This document shows positions 1 to 8,707 of a stretch of DNA of 64,000 nucleotides, one piece after another; position 1 is the first letter of the stretch, and the number at the start of each line of letters is the position of its first letter. The DNA is taken from contig OZ242170.1 in the NCBI GenBank assembly GCA_965205545.1, positions 310,001-374,000 on the forward strand, given 5' to 3'. Source of the DNA: Bin55 sp965205545. GTDB taxonomy: Bacteria > Pseudomonadota > Gammaproteobacteria > Pseudomonadales > Azotimanducaceae. Made by a program: the position numbers and the translations under genes. The notes beneath the pieces are model-generated. The model was not told the origin of the DNA, ran no database searches, and saw nothing but the letters and a program-made list of their open reading frames with translations.

Positions 1-1
1 G

Positions 2-652
2 CATGAGGCAGCTGGATTCATCTATCGACATCTCAGAGATCGACCAAGGATCAAGCTCATCGTTGGCTACGACAGAGAGCGTGGTCCGATGGCGCTCTAC
101 CGACGTCGTGGACAGACGACTGATACGGTGCTTCTTAGCAATACTCCATTGGAGTATCGGCCGCAGATCATGTACCAATTCGCTCACGAATTCTGCCATG
201 TCGTTTCAGACTACAACCGACTGAGGTCTACGGAGTCGAAGAATGAATGGTTTCATGAAGCGCTGTGTGAGTTGGCATCAATCTTTGTTATGCATGGGAC
301 TGGCGAACACCGCTTGAAGAAATACATCGATGGCTACCTTGACGAGTCCATTCAAGTGCTCGATGAGATTCCGGACTTCGGAGCGTGGTTATTGAACAAA
401 GAGCCGCATCTACGGGAACCACGGGATGGGGGGCTGGACCGCAAGACCAACGCTGTGGTGGCCTATAGACTGCATCCTCTTTTTGTACAACATCCTGAAA
501 TTTGGGGTACATTGAAGTCGTTGCCGAAATCCGATAGCGTGCTGGTCGAATACCTAGAGGAGTGGAAGCAAAACGTGGAAAATCAAGACAGAGGACTGAT
601 TGACCGAATTGCAGAAACACTCTTGCCTGGCTCGCTTTCAGCACCAAAATAG
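2..652 (+). CDS. Partial HExxH metallopeptidase-like protein (5' end outside window)
   Basis: The frame is open from the window edge, so the N-terminus is missing; the first internal ATG is at 89. About 30 residues after that ATG comes an HEFCH motif, the zinc-binding HExxH pattern. Some 20 residues later, EWFHEALCELAS offers Glu candidates for a third zinc ligand, as in gluzincin-type peptidases. There is no signal peptide or membrane segment in the visible part. The C-terminal half is charged and shows no recognised domain. It precedes a PhyH gene by 56 bp on the same strand, so the two may be co-transcribed. The peptidase assignment rests on the motif alone; the protein could be an inactive relative, and I do not recognise the family. 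Confidence 0.6.
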   Translation, partial: HEAAGFIYRHLRDRPRIKLIVGYDRERGPMALYRRRGQTTDTVLLSNTPLEYRPQIMYQFAHEFCHVVSDYNRLRSTESKNEWFHEALCELASIFVMHGTGEHRLKKYIDGYLDESIQVLDEIPDFGAWLLNKEPHLREPRDGGLDRKTNAVVAYRLHPLFVQHPEIWGTLKSLPKSDSVLVEYLEEWKQNVENQDRGLIDRIAETLLPGSLSAPK

Positions 653-708
653 ATCGTGCGGTAGCTTCCTTATATGAATCAAGTGTCAGAACGTATTGAG
701 TCAGCCCC

Positions 709-1467
709 ATGCTAACTGCCGATCAAGTAGATCACTACCACGAGTCTGGCTATGTTGTGCCGGACTTTCGTCTGCCTGATAACACGCTGAAATCCATTCG
801 CGCCGATCACTCCAGACTTATCGAGAGGTTTCCACAATTCGCCGACTATTGCGGGGCCTTATTGGTTTACGACCTGTCGTTCTTGAACTACGCCCGCAAC
901 GAACAGATACTGAATATGGTCGAGCAGGTGATCGGAGCGAACTTCGCGTTGTGGAATTCCAGTCTGTTTGCCAAACCGGCTAGAGTTGGCAGCAGAACGC
1001 CATGGCACCAAGATGGCGAGTACTGGCCGATTCGCCCACTTGCTACTTGTTCGGTGTGGATTGCCGTCGATGAATCGACGGTCGAGAACGGCTGCTTGAA
1101 GTTCATACCGGGTTCGCACCGGGCGGCGAGACTATATCAGCATCACACGAACGCGTCGGATGGACTCTCGTTGCCCTTGGAATTGGACTCAGACCAATTT
1201 AGCGAGGCGGAATCCGTCAACATCGAGCTGGAGGCTGGCCAGATATCTCTACACGATGTGTTTCTTATTCACTCTTCTGAGCCGAATCGTTCAAAACACC
1301 CGCGGCGAGGGTTGACACTGCGGTTCATGCCGACTAGTTCAGTCTATCGTCGTGACATCAGTCAGGGCGTGACGGCGAAGTTCGACCAGGCCCGTTCTCT
1401 TTTCCTTATGCGAGGGCGAGATGTGTCTGGAAAGAATGACTTCCGATTGCGTGCCACAAGTTTCTGA
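709..1467 (+). CDS. Phytanoyl-CoA dioxygenase (PhyH) family protein
   Basis: Predicted cytoplasmic non-haem Fe(II)/2-oxoglutarate oxygenase. The facial triad is visible as H100-x-D102 (in WHQDGEYW) and distal H188 (FLIHSSEPN). It is followed by RRGLTLRF, whose Arg would bind the 2-oxoglutarate carboxylate. The stretch VWIAVDESTVENGCLKFIPGSH is the usual PhyH core (quoted in two parts: VWIAVDESTVENG and CLKFIPGSH). At 252 aa it is typical of small bacterial PhyH proteins. The ATG at 709 is the first in frame and gives the expected N-terminal helix before GYVVPDF; no strong ribosome site precedes it. Substrate unknown: members hydroxylate fatty acyl-CoAs, sterol-like molecules, ectoine and natural products. 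It is one of five PhyH genes in the window. Confidence 0.9.
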   Translation: MLTADQVDHYHESGYVVPDFRLPDNTLKSIRADHSRLIERFPQFADYCGALLVYDLSFLNYARNEQILNMVEQVIGANFALWNSSLFAKPARVGSRTPWHQDGEYWPIRPLATCSVWIAVDESTVENGCLKFIPGSHRAARLYQHHTNASDGLSLPLELDSDQFSEAESVNIELEAGQISLHDVFLIHSSEPNRSKHPRRGLTLRFMPTSSVYRRDISQGVTAKFDQARSLFLMRGRDVSGKNDFRLRATSF

Positions 1468-1902
1468 CGATGATGGCAACTTCACTAACGGGTGTGACAA
1501 TAGAGACAATGCCCCTGATTGGTTCACGCCACCAGGAACTCTTCAGTAAGAGCAGGTGACCGTGTGTCCGCAAGCCGAACCATGCACTTGACGGTAGTCT
1601 AGGCTCGAACCAAGTCAATCCCCTGACGCTCACTAGACTTGGTTTGCGGGCGCTAGGGTGGGGCAGATTGGGACCAAGTATTGTGGTCGCGATCTCCCGA
1701 ATCAACGTCAGTTCGCTTTCCGCTAATGGATGTCGGTTGACTTCATCAATTGTCTTGTGCTCGCACACGAAACCAATGTGGGTTCAGTTAGAATGCTGAA
1801 GGGTAATTGGAATTGAAGATGGGAACAGGAACCATCCTCCTAACTCCAATACCAGTCTGACTTTCGCGAAATACACTCTAATTATTGAAAGGGGAGAGAA
1901 GA
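1468..1902. other. Intergenic region, 435 bp, with a 9-bp inverted repeat
   Basis: No credible gene on either strand. A perfect 9-bp inverted repeat (AACCAAGTC at 1608-1616 and GACTTGGTT at 1636-1644, 19-nt loop) could form a hairpin, but no T-run follows. The 3' end holds the leader of the next gene, including a strong ribosome site. Confidence 0.4.
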
Positions 1903-2361
1903 ATGAGAAAAGCCGGCGGAATCGTGGCAATAATCGGTGGTTCTCTGGGCCTGATTGGCGCAGTTATTGGTTTTTTCTTTGGCGGCTTTATGGAGAACGT
2001 CGATCTGGAAGAGTTGGATGCCGTATTGGAGCAAGATGGTACTAGCGTGGAGCAGGTTTTGGAGGAATCGGCCGGGGAAGCCGTTGAGGTATCTGACGAA
2101 ATGCTCGACGAGATTGGGGGAACTTTCCAGCAAGGCTTCTGGATGGGTCTTGTTTTTTCGGTGGCCACTATCGTGCTAGGAGTATTCTCCATGCGGGCAA
2201 ACAATTGGATGCCGGGCGCGATCCTCATCGTCTGTTCCGTGTTGGGTATATTTTTTGCTGGCGGTTTCGTGATGGTTATGATGTTTGTAACAGCACTCGG
2301 CGGGATTCTCGCGTTGTTTCCTATCAAGCCTGAGGAAGGACCTGCAGCTGCGGAGGAGTAG
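1903..2361 (+). CDS. Small multi-spanning membrane protein, DUF4064-like
   Basis: A 152-aa integral inner-membrane protein of unknown function. An N-terminal hydrophobic segment (about residues 4-30) is followed by an acidic loop of about 50 residues (many Glu and Asp), then three closely spaced hydrophobic segments ending in GGILALFPI. This four-segment layout recalls DUF4064 proteins. The start is chosen at ATG 1903 rather than upstream TTG 1885 because AGGGGAGAG lies 6-14 bases before it. The next gene downstream encodes a paralogue with the same layout. Function cannot be inferred; the acidic loop should face one side of the membrane and may bind cations or a partner. Confidence 0.7.
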   Translation: MRKAGGIVAIIGGSLGLIGAVIGFFFGGFMENVDLEELDAVLEQDGTSVEQVLEESAGEAVEVSDEMLDEIGGTFQQGFWMGLVFSVATIVLGVFSMRANNWMPGAILIVCSVLGIFFAGGFVMVMMFVTALGGILALFPIKPEEGPAAAEE

Positions 2362-2501
2362 CCCGCGCTTCACGCTGTTTCGCTAAGACAATCAAGCGAA
2401 ATATCCAACGTTCCCTAGAGGGATCAAGTCCTGCGCCACTCGTCTTGTTGAATGGCCTATTGTTGCGTAGCACACTCAATTCAGGCTAACAAATCACACA
2501 T

Positions 2502-3023
2502 GTGGCAGATCGTTGCAAATCTTGCCAATACATCGCAGTGAGAATTGCCGGCGGAATAATTGCAGTGGTTGCGGGACTTTTAGGGAGTTGCTCGGCAACA
2601 CTTGTATTGGTGGCACCCAGTCTATCGGAGTTGGTAGACACCACTGCTGAGAGGATCTTTACCAGTTTTGGGCCTGGGAGAGAATTTCAAGATGCATTGG
2701 ACGATGCGGGAATTGTGAGAGAACCACCGATGCAAATGCGCGTCGATGCCCAGGAAGCTACTAGCGGTGCGGAGTTGAATGATCTGGAAGAGAGAAAATC
2801 AGCTTGGATTGGAGCCGTTTTGTCGTTGGGAAGTATAGTGCTAGGTGTGCTAGTAATTCGGTCCAGAGATTGGGTTGTAGGAGCTGTGCTCATCGCATAT
2901 TCCGTCGTCGGAATCCTGCTATGTGGTGGATTTGTAACTCTAATGATGTGTGTAGCACTACTAGGCGGGGTTTTGGCTTTGTTTCCCTTGCGGGACGAGA
3001 CGCCCACCGCTGCTAATCGATAA
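2502..3023 (+). CDS. Small membrane protein, paralogue of the preceding gene
   Basis: The protein matches its upstream neighbour segment by segment: an N-terminal RIAGGIIAVVAGLL helix, a polar middle part, then VLSLGSIVLGVL, VVGAVLIAYSVVGILL and the shared ending LLGGVLALFP. Sequence has diverged most in the loop, which is less acidic here. The start is uncertain. GTG 2502 gives a 36-nt extension with two cysteines (CKSC), while GTG 2538 aligns exactly with the neighbour's start (VRIAGGII against MRKAGGIV). Neither has a convincing ribosome site. The pair looks like an old tandem duplication. Function unknown. Confidence 0.6.
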   Translation: MADRCKSCQYIAVRIAGGIIAVVAGLLGSCSATLVLVAPSLSELVDTTAERIFTSFGPGREFQDALDDAGIVREPPMQMRVDAQEATSGAELNDLEERKSAWIGAVLSLGSIVLGVLVIRSRDWVVGAVLIAYSVVGILLCGGFVTLMMCVALLGGVLALFPLRDETPTAANR

Positions 3024-3110
3024 CAGACCACAATAGGACTGATAGCTGTGGATGAAATCTGCAGCGCATCATATTCGATTGTCGCACACTTTGAACGGAC
3101 GAGCCCAATG

Positions 3111-4796
3111 CTATTCCTCTTCGCCGTCGTTCTCTTCAATCGGTACTAGCTTACGAATCCACCCATCGCCTTTCGACAGCAGATACATTTCACCGTGTCT
3201 ATCCACACTAAGGCGAAGATCCACTCGGGTTCGGTAGGGTAGGTGAGAAAGATATGTGTTTGGCATTCCGGCAATTTCGCTGAGTGAGCCCTCCTCCCCG
3301 TTTATGAGAATGTCGAGTTCATGGATAGTTGCTGGAGATCCAGGAACCAGCACGTCCTCTGGTTCCGTCGCGTCAGCTGACGAGTCGTCACCAGTCAAGT
3401 CCACAGGTTCTGTCTCAATGTAGAAGACCCTTCCACGCACCAATTCAGTGAAAACGAATTTTCCTGCTAGCTTCGGAATGGCCTCACCTCGATACACGAA
3501 GCCAGACCCTACGGCAAAGCCTTCGTCATGGTCGTATTGGGCGACGGGATAGGCGAATTGTGTGTCTTCCTCAATCTCGACGTCGTACACTCCTCCTAGG
3601 CCGTCATCGGTCTCAACTCCATGCGCTGTAGCAAACGTGCCTTCGCGTACACGCCATCCGTAGTTAGCGCCGGCGACTCCCAAATTGACCTCCTCGATTT
3701 GATCCTGCCCAATGTCTAGTAAAAACATCCTGCCTTCAAGGTCCCAAGAAAAGTGTTGAGGATGTCTCAATCCAAAAGCCCAAAGTTCGGGGATCGCATT
3801 CTCGATTGACGGGTTGTCTGATGGAATTCCGTATTCTTCGTCGGAATCTGGGTCAGCGCCCAGCGGGTCAATTCGCAGAATGGCACCAAGGGGAGTCGTC
3901 ACATCTTGACCGTGGTCGCGAGAATCGTGTGCGCCTCCTCCATCGCCAAAGGCAACATAGAGCATGCCCCAGTCATTTTCTAGGTATTCACTAATCTCGT
4001 CTTCTGATTCATCCTCGTCACCTAACCCTACATCTCCCTCGGAATCAATGCCGTCTTCAGGAGGCGAGCCGCCATCGTCGTCGTCTTCAGTTTTTTTCAC
4101 TGCAAAGGGATTGAATCCAATGTTTCCAATGTTGTGATTGGATCGAAACTGTCCGACACGGAGAATTTCTCGATGTACACCGTCAAACTCTAAGGCGGTT
4201 GCGTCGGTTGCTGTCCATTCCACAACAACGCTCTCTTGCAATGAGCCCTGTTCCTCGATGTAGTCTGCTTCTTCCGTATAGGGATTTGCACTGAACGCCG
4301 TATAGAACTTTCCATACCCCGGAGCCTCATCAGTGGCAAACTCAGGATGAAATGCAAAGCTCATGAAACCTGATTCATGCGGAAACACATTCGGATAGAA
4401 GCCTACTTCTAAAGTGCGCAAGTCGAGATATACCTGCGGTTCGCTTCCATCTTCGTCCGACACGTAGAGTATTCCTCGTGTGTCGTTGAAGAAAAGGCGT
4501 CCGGATTCGTCAGGTGGCGAATGCAAGTACTGGATGCGCGCATGTGCGTCATTCGTGCCAATTGGCGTCGAGGCGTCCTCGGTCTCCGGCGCACGCACAT
4601 ATTCAATAGCGTTTACTTGGATGTCGCCGAGTTCGATGGTCTCTGGAATTGGATCGTCGAGGGCTACCGCTGATTCTGTGTTCGGCGATTGAGCAACACC
4701 AGTCGACGCAGCAAACAAGAACAAACTACTGCATATGGATTGACACGGAATCGTTTTCACGTTTCTTGGTTTGACGTCTGACAATCGATATTTCAA
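3111..4796 (-). CDS. PQQ-dependent sugar dehydrogenase-like protein (GSDH family), exported
   Basis: A soluble glucose/sorbosone dehydrogenase-type six-bladed propeller that would oxidise an aldose or related alcohol in the periplasm with PQQ. Visible family landmarks are RSNHNIGNIGFNP, MLYVAFGDGGGAHDSRDHGQ, LGAILRIDP, ELWAFGLRHPQHFSWD and LDIGQDQIEEVNL. The GLRHPQ and DIGQ motifs line the PQQ/Ca site in this family. The listed start is TTG 4796. GTG 4760 would give a cleaner signal peptide (CSSLFLFAASTGVAQ), so the mature start is probably after AQ. A strongly acidic insert (roughly 3975-4100) interrupts the propeller. No PQQ biosynthesis genes are in the window. Convergent with the membrane paralogue upstream. 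Confidence 0.85.
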   Translation of the reverse strand: MKYRLSDVKPRNVKTIPCQSICSSLFLFAASTGVAQSPNTESAVALDDPIPETIELGDIQVNAIEYVRAPETEDASTPIGTNDAHARIQYLHSPPDESGRLFFNDTRGILYVSDEDGSEPQVYLDLRTLEVGFYPNVFPHESGFMSFAFHPEFATDEAPGYGKFYTAFSANPYTEEADYIEEQGSLQESVVVEWTATDATALEFDGVHREILRVGQFRSNHNIGNIGFNPFAVKKTEDDDDGGSPPEDGIDSEGDVGLGDEDESEDEISEYLENDWGMLYVAFGDGGGAHDSRDHGQDVTTPLGAILRIDPLGADPDSDEEYGIPSDNPSIENAIPELWAFGLRHPQHFSWDLEGRMFLLDIGQDQIEEVNLGVAGANYGWRVREGTFATAHGVETDDGLGGVYDVEIEEDTQFAYPVAQYDHDEGFAVGSGFVYRGEAIPKLAGKFVFTELVRGRVFYIETEPVDLTGDDSSADATEPEDVLVPGSPATIHELDILINGEEGSLSEIAGMPNTYLSHLPYRTRVDLRLSVDRHGEMYLLSKGDGWIRKLVPIEENDGEEE

Positions 4797-5165
4797 GGAA
4801 TTTTAAGCTAGTGCATGTGAGATTCGCCACGCTCAAGAATGGTGCAAAATTTATCAAATAGGCAAGCGTCGTCTCAACGACTCGTGGCAGGAGATCTCAT
4901 TTGGTTTATGTTCGCTGATTGTCGTCGGTCGATTGGAGTTAGATTTTGGAGTATTACCGGATATTTAGTAAGCTATTGTTCGTTAGTTTTGAATAGTACA
5001 CGTTCGCCACCTTGTGTCGAATGAAGTGCAAGTTTTCTGAAGTCGCGGTTGGCGACAGCATTAGTGTCTAGCTTCATTAGTAGTTAACTCGCTGATTTGT
5101 ATCGCCAATATTCGATGAAGAGTAGCTGATTGAAACGCTTTATTGAGATTAGGAACTGATACATC
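4797..5165. other. Divergent intergenic region, 369 bp, AT-rich
   Basis: Lies between the leftward sugar dehydrogenase and the rightward NYN gene and must hold both promoters. It is AT-rich, and I see no credible coding frame, RNA gene or strong hairpin in it. Confidence 0.4.
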
Positions 5166-6158
5166 ATGCGTACCCAAATAGCGATTTTTGTTGATGCCGG
5201 TTACCTTTGTGCTCTTGGTTCGATGGCTCTGACTGGAGAGGCCATGCCGCGGTCGAGGGTTGGGATCAACTCTGAAGTTCTTGCCCAGGAACTAAAGCAG
5301 GTTGTCCGTGACATAGTGGGCGCCAAACCTCTGCTTCGGATCTATTGGTACGAAATTGGCTCCCAAAACCGGACTATGTCCAATGAGCAGTTGCGAATTT
5401 GCGAGAGCGACGAATTCAAGCTGCGACTTGTCTCTCTTCATCCGCAAAACGTCCGAACCGGAGTCGCCACGGCGATCTCCCGCGATCTTATGGAACTTAG
5501 TCGCAAGGGTTCGATTTCAGATGCACTAGTACTCGCACGAAACGATACCCTTCGTACCGGAATTGAAGTGTGCCAGTCCTATGGCATTCGAGTGCACATG
5601 CTTGAGGTATTCGCCAACGACAACGCACGTTTTTCGTGGCTCAGAACAGACGTGGATACGTCGACTTCGTGGCGCTTAGAAGTTTTGCAACGCTTCCTTT
5701 CTGAGCAGGAAGTTGCTCCCGAATCCGTCCCGGTATTTGGTCAAGCTGCACCCTCGGCGCCGTCCATGACAGTCCAATCCAATGCTCCGCCAACTGCGAG
5801 GTTTTCCGAAGCGGCCATACCCGAGCAAACGCGCGAAACCATCCATACTGTGGTCAAGGATTACATCGATGAGCTATACGACGATGAATTGGACTCGTGT
5901 ATGGATTATTGGCGAACAGGTCGCGGCGTACCAAACACTTACGACAAATCCTTGTTGTTTGAGTGTAGGAATGCGCTAGACAGGAATCTTTCAGAGAGCG
6001 AGCGGCAGGTGATGCGTAACAGTTTTCGGAGTTTCGTCGAGGAGCGCGTTCAGGAAATCGACGGCTCCCCATCAGAAGAAGAACCGTCAACCGATCAATT
6101 TGATTCTCTAAACGACGATGACAATGACGACTTTGAGGATGTAGATTTCAATCGTTAA
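5166..6158 (+). CDS. NYN-domain (PIN-like, LabA/DUF88) protein
   Basis: The N-terminal ~175 residues show the NYN fold: IAIFVDAGYL at the start (acidic residue after strand 1), then SDALVLARNDTLRTGIEVCQSYGIRVHMLEVF near residues 120-150 (quoted here as SDALVLARND and YGIRVHMLEVF). NYN proteins are metal-dependent ribonucleases of the PIN-like group. The usual LVSGDGDF loop is replaced by LVLARNDT, so one acidic metal ligand may differ. After a Pro/Ser-rich linker (about 180-220), a second helical domain of about 80 residues ends in a very acidic tail. I do not recognise that domain; it may bind RNA or a partner. The ATG start at 5166 follows TAGGA by a workable distance. It stands alone between a leftward and a convergent gene. 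Confidence 0.8.
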   Translation: MRTQIAIFVDAGYLCALGSMALTGEAMPRSRVGINSEVLAQELKQVVRDIVGAKPLLRIYWYEIGSQNRTMSNEQLRICESDEFKLRLVSLHPQNVRTGVATAISRDLMELSRKGSISDALVLARNDTLRTGIEVCQSYGIRVHMLEVFANDNARFSWLRTDVDTSTSWRLEVLQRFLSEQEVAPESVPVFGQAAPSAPSMTVQSNAPPTARFSEAAIPEQTRETIHTVVKDYIDELYDDELDSCMDYWRTGRGVPNTYDKSLLFECRNALDRNLSESERQVMRNSFRSFVEERVQEIDGSPSEEEPSTDQFDSLNDDDNDDFEDVDFNR

Positions 6159-6264
6159 CCCGATCTTGTAGATTCGCTGTCAACCTGAACACTTTTATTC
6201 CGATTGCGCTAGATCCTTTATAGCCCAAGTAGTACGGCGTAGTTCCAAACCATTAGACGTTTCG

Positions 6265-7296
6265 TCACGATGTACCGATCGACAGTAGATTCTCTACAGG
6301 TTGGTAGAGCTCTTCCAAGTAGGAAACATCTTCACTGGAAAGCTCGATTTCGGTCGATTGAACCAATTCCTCCAATTGCGAAACGCGCGACACTCCCACT
6401 ATGGGAGCAGTAATCTCCGGCTTACCGAGCATCCAAGCGATCGCAATTTGAGCGGGTTTTCTCCCGTGCCTGTCTGCCACCTCCGAAACACGTTCAGCAA
6501 TTTCAAAATCTGCCTCACCTCGATAGAGGCTTTCGGTCCTTACGCGATCGTGGCCGGACGAACGTGCGGTAGAACCACTTGAGAAACCTCCCTTGTAGGA
6601 TCCAGCAAGGATTCCACGTGCAAGCGGTGACCACGGCGTCAAAGCGATTCCAGTTGAGGCGCAGTACGGATTCATTTCCCGTTCTTCTTCCCGATAGATC
6701 AAGTTGTAGTGGTTTTGCATCGACACGAACTCGGTCCAACCGTTTGCTTTGGCCGTCCACTGCAGCTCGGCAAATTGCCATGCAAACATGGAAGATGCGC
6801 CTAGATAGAGAACTTTTCCGGCTTTGACAATATCGTGCAATGCTTCAAGCGTCTCCTCGATCGGTACTGGATTCTGGCCACGAACACCATGCGGATGTCG
6901 GTGAATGACTAAGTGGTCCACATAATCGTGCCCAAGTCGTGCAAGGCTCGCATCGACACTCTCGAAGATGTGCTTGCGAGACAGCCCGCCTTGGTTTGCC
7001 CCTCTGCCCATTGGGATGGCAACTTTCGTTGCAAGAACGTACTCATCTCTTTGAAACAGGGAACCCAAGATCTTCCCAACAACTCGTTCGCAAGAGCCTA
7101 GTCCATAGACGTTAGCGCAATCGAAAAAGAATAGTCCGTTCTCGAAGGCTTTCTTGAAGATTGGTCGTGCTTCGTCCTCTGGCAAGGTCCAGTCGCCTTG
7201 ATGACCACGCCCGGGTTCTCCAAAATTCATCGTACCCAAGCAAAGTTCAGAGACTTTCATCCCACACTTCTTTCCCAAGGCGACCGCATTCAGCAT
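6265..7296 (-). CDS. Aldo/keto reductase, voltage-channel-subunit/YajO-like group
   Basis: A cytoplasmic NAD(P)H-dependent oxidoreductase with a TIM-barrel fold. Landmarks are LCLGTMNFGEP at the N-terminus, FFDCANVYGLGSCERVVG (catalytic Asp and Tyr), LATKV (catalytic Lys) and DYVDHLVIHR (catalytic His). The tail IAWMLGKPEITAPIVGVS and QLEELVQS form the cofactor clamp. The length of 343 aa is usual. ATG 7296 is preceded by GGAGAG at 8 bases. It faces away from the CoA-transferase pair and has its own promoter region. Substrate unknown; relatives reduce aldehydes or keto sugars. Confidence 0.9.
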   Translation of the reverse strand: MLNAVALGKKCGMKVSELCLGTMNFGEPGRGHQGDWTLPEDEARPIFKKAFENGLFFFDCANVYGLGSCERVVGKILGSLFQRDEYVLATKVAIPMGRGANQGGLSRKHIFESVDASLARLGHDYVDHLVIHRHPHGVRGQNPVPIEETLEALHDIVKAGKVLYLGASSMFAWQFAELQWTAKANGWTEFVSMQNHYNLIYREEEREMNPYCASTGIALTPWSPLARGILAGSYKGGFSSGSTARSSGHDRVRTESLYRGEADFEIAERVSEVADRHGRKPAQIAIAWMLGKPEITAPIVGVSRVSQLEELVQSTEIELSSEDVSYLEELYQPVENLLSIGTS

Positions 7297-7536
7297 TGTT
7301 AGGCACTCTCCAACTGATTGGCGGCAGATATTAGCGGAAACGATTGTGCGCGTTCGGCTAACATTCTGGCTGGCGGGTCGTTCGGTAAACTTGGATTCGC
7401 AGCCGACTGGACCTGCTTGCCTTCAATTGTGTCTACACCGGTGCAGTAGGGGCGTTTTTTCGCAAGTAAATCGATTTAGGTTTCTGAAGGAGAGGCTTTT
7501 GAAAAAGCAACTCTGGGCAAGTCAAGCAGCTACACA

Positions 7537-8616
7537 ATGACTGAGTCCCAAAGTGCGCTTGGCGGCACTCGCTTGATCGACCTCACGGATGCTAGAGCGA
7601 TCTACGGCGTCAAGTTGCTAGCAGATCTTGGAGCGGACACTGTTCGTCCAATCCCTCCTGAAGGCGATCCGTTGTCAAAGAGAGGTCCATTCGACAAGCA
7701 AACTGGCGAATCACTTTGGTACGCGTTTCACGCGACGAGTCGACGGTTGTTTCATATGTCAGATTCGGCCGAGAGCGTGAAACACCTCCAATCCCTCTGT
7801 GAACATGCAAATCTCATCGTGCTCAACGATGGACATCCGTTCGAATCCTCTTTGGATCTTACTAGAGTTCATGACAACAATCCCAGTGCGGTGATAGTTG
7901 AGTGCACATCATTTGGTAATTCCGGACCGTGGAACGACTACCTTGCACCTGACCTCATTGCTGGAGCATTGGGTGGATCGGTTGCCATTACGGGTGATGT
8001 GGACACGCCGCCGCTGAAGCCTTTTGGCGACGTGAACTTCGCGGTCTCCGGTGCATATGTAGCTGTGGCGGCTCTTGCGGCATTGCGACACTCAAGGGAG
8101 ACGGGAAAAGGGCAGGTTGTTCGAGTATCTGTTCATGAATGCATTGCCTCGTGTCTGGAGCATGTATTCATGTGGTATCTCTACAACGACCTGTTCCGGC
8201 ATGCTCGCGGCAAAGCCCTAGAGCGTCGGGGAAGTCTTCATTGGTCGAATCTCTATCAAGTGATGCAAGCCAGGAATGGCCACATTATGGTTACGCCTAC
8301 GCCTAGTCTTGACAACCAGCTTGTATGGCTGATCGAAGAGAACGCGTTCGAAGACCTACTTGATCCTGAATACCAGGAACCCCAAGCGCGTGGACGGTGG
8401 GCACGTCGAATGATGGAAGTGCTGCGATCTTGGGTTGCGACTAAGGATGTAGAGTCGCTGTTCTATGAAGCGCAGGAACACCATGCACCCTTTGGATGGG
8501 TTCACGACATTCCGCAAGTAGCAAACAATCCACAGTTAGCCGGTAGAGCAATGGTGGCAATCGCTGGACGTTTTGGGCAAATCTGTCAAGTCAACAGGCT
8601 CCCCCTATCTTCATAG
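7537..8616 (+). CDS. Class III CoA-transferase (CaiB/BaiF), C-terminus lost by frameshift
   Basis: Moves CoA between carboxylic acids in the cytoplasm. The N-terminus RLIDLTDARAIYGVKLLADLGADTV and GNSGPWNDY, APDLIAGALGGSVAITGD and GKGQVVRVSVHE follow the family pattern (each quoted separately as RLIDLTDARA, LLADLGADTV, GNSGPWNDY, GKGQVVRVSV). A Glu stands where formyl-CoA transferase has its catalytic Asp. The open frame stops at 359 aa, shorter than the ~390-410 aa norm. Just before the stop is a run of five C (8601-8605). In the next frame the sequence continues as PYLHSATPAKPEG and ends at TGA 8705-8707, overlapping the ATG of the following CoA-transferase as ATGA. This shows that the ancestral gene ran to 8707. 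Whether the shift is real is discussed in the findings. Confidence 0.85.
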   Translation: MTESQSALGGTRLIDLTDARAIYGVKLLADLGADTVRPIPPEGDPLSKRGPFDKQTGESLWYAFHATSRRLFHMSDSAESVKHLQSLCEHANLIVLNDGHPFESSLDLTRVHDNNPSAVIVECTSFGNSGPWNDYLAPDLIAGALGGSVAITGDVDTPPLKPFGDVNFAVSGAYVAVAALAALRHSRETGKGQVVRVSVHECIASCLEHVFMWYLYNDLFRHARGKALERRGSLHWSNLYQVMQARNGHIMVTPTPSLDNQLVWLIEENAFEDLLDPEYQEPQARGRWARRMMEVLRSWVATKDVESLFYEAQEHHAPFGWVHDIPQVANNPQLAGRAMVAIAGRFGQICQVNRLPLSS

Positions 8617-8707
8617 TGCTACTCCGGCGAAACCGGAAGGCATTGAGCGTGTGTCAACAGGGTCAGAGAGCATCATTGATGCGATTGGGTGGGGCAATCG
8701 AGAATGA
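8603..8707 (+). other. Out-of-frame C-terminal coding remnant of the first CoA-transferase
   Basis: Read in frame 2, this stretch encodes PYLHSATPAKPEGIERV and continues to a TGA at 8705-8707. SATPA plus a proline-rich tail is the standard ending of class III CoA-transferases. The TGA overlaps the next gene's ATG (8704), the arrangement expected in an intact, translationally coupled pair. Confidence 0.75.

Noticed and set aside
1601..1660. tRNA-like fragment (GGTTCGAGCC on the minus strand)
   Set aside because: Only a T-arm-like string is present; no acceptor or anticodon stems can be drawn.
7346..7540. 64-aa frame ending in an ATGA overlap with the first CoA-transferase
   Set aside because: No start signal; Cys/Arg-rich composition is unlike a real protein and it lies in the promoter region of a divergent pair.
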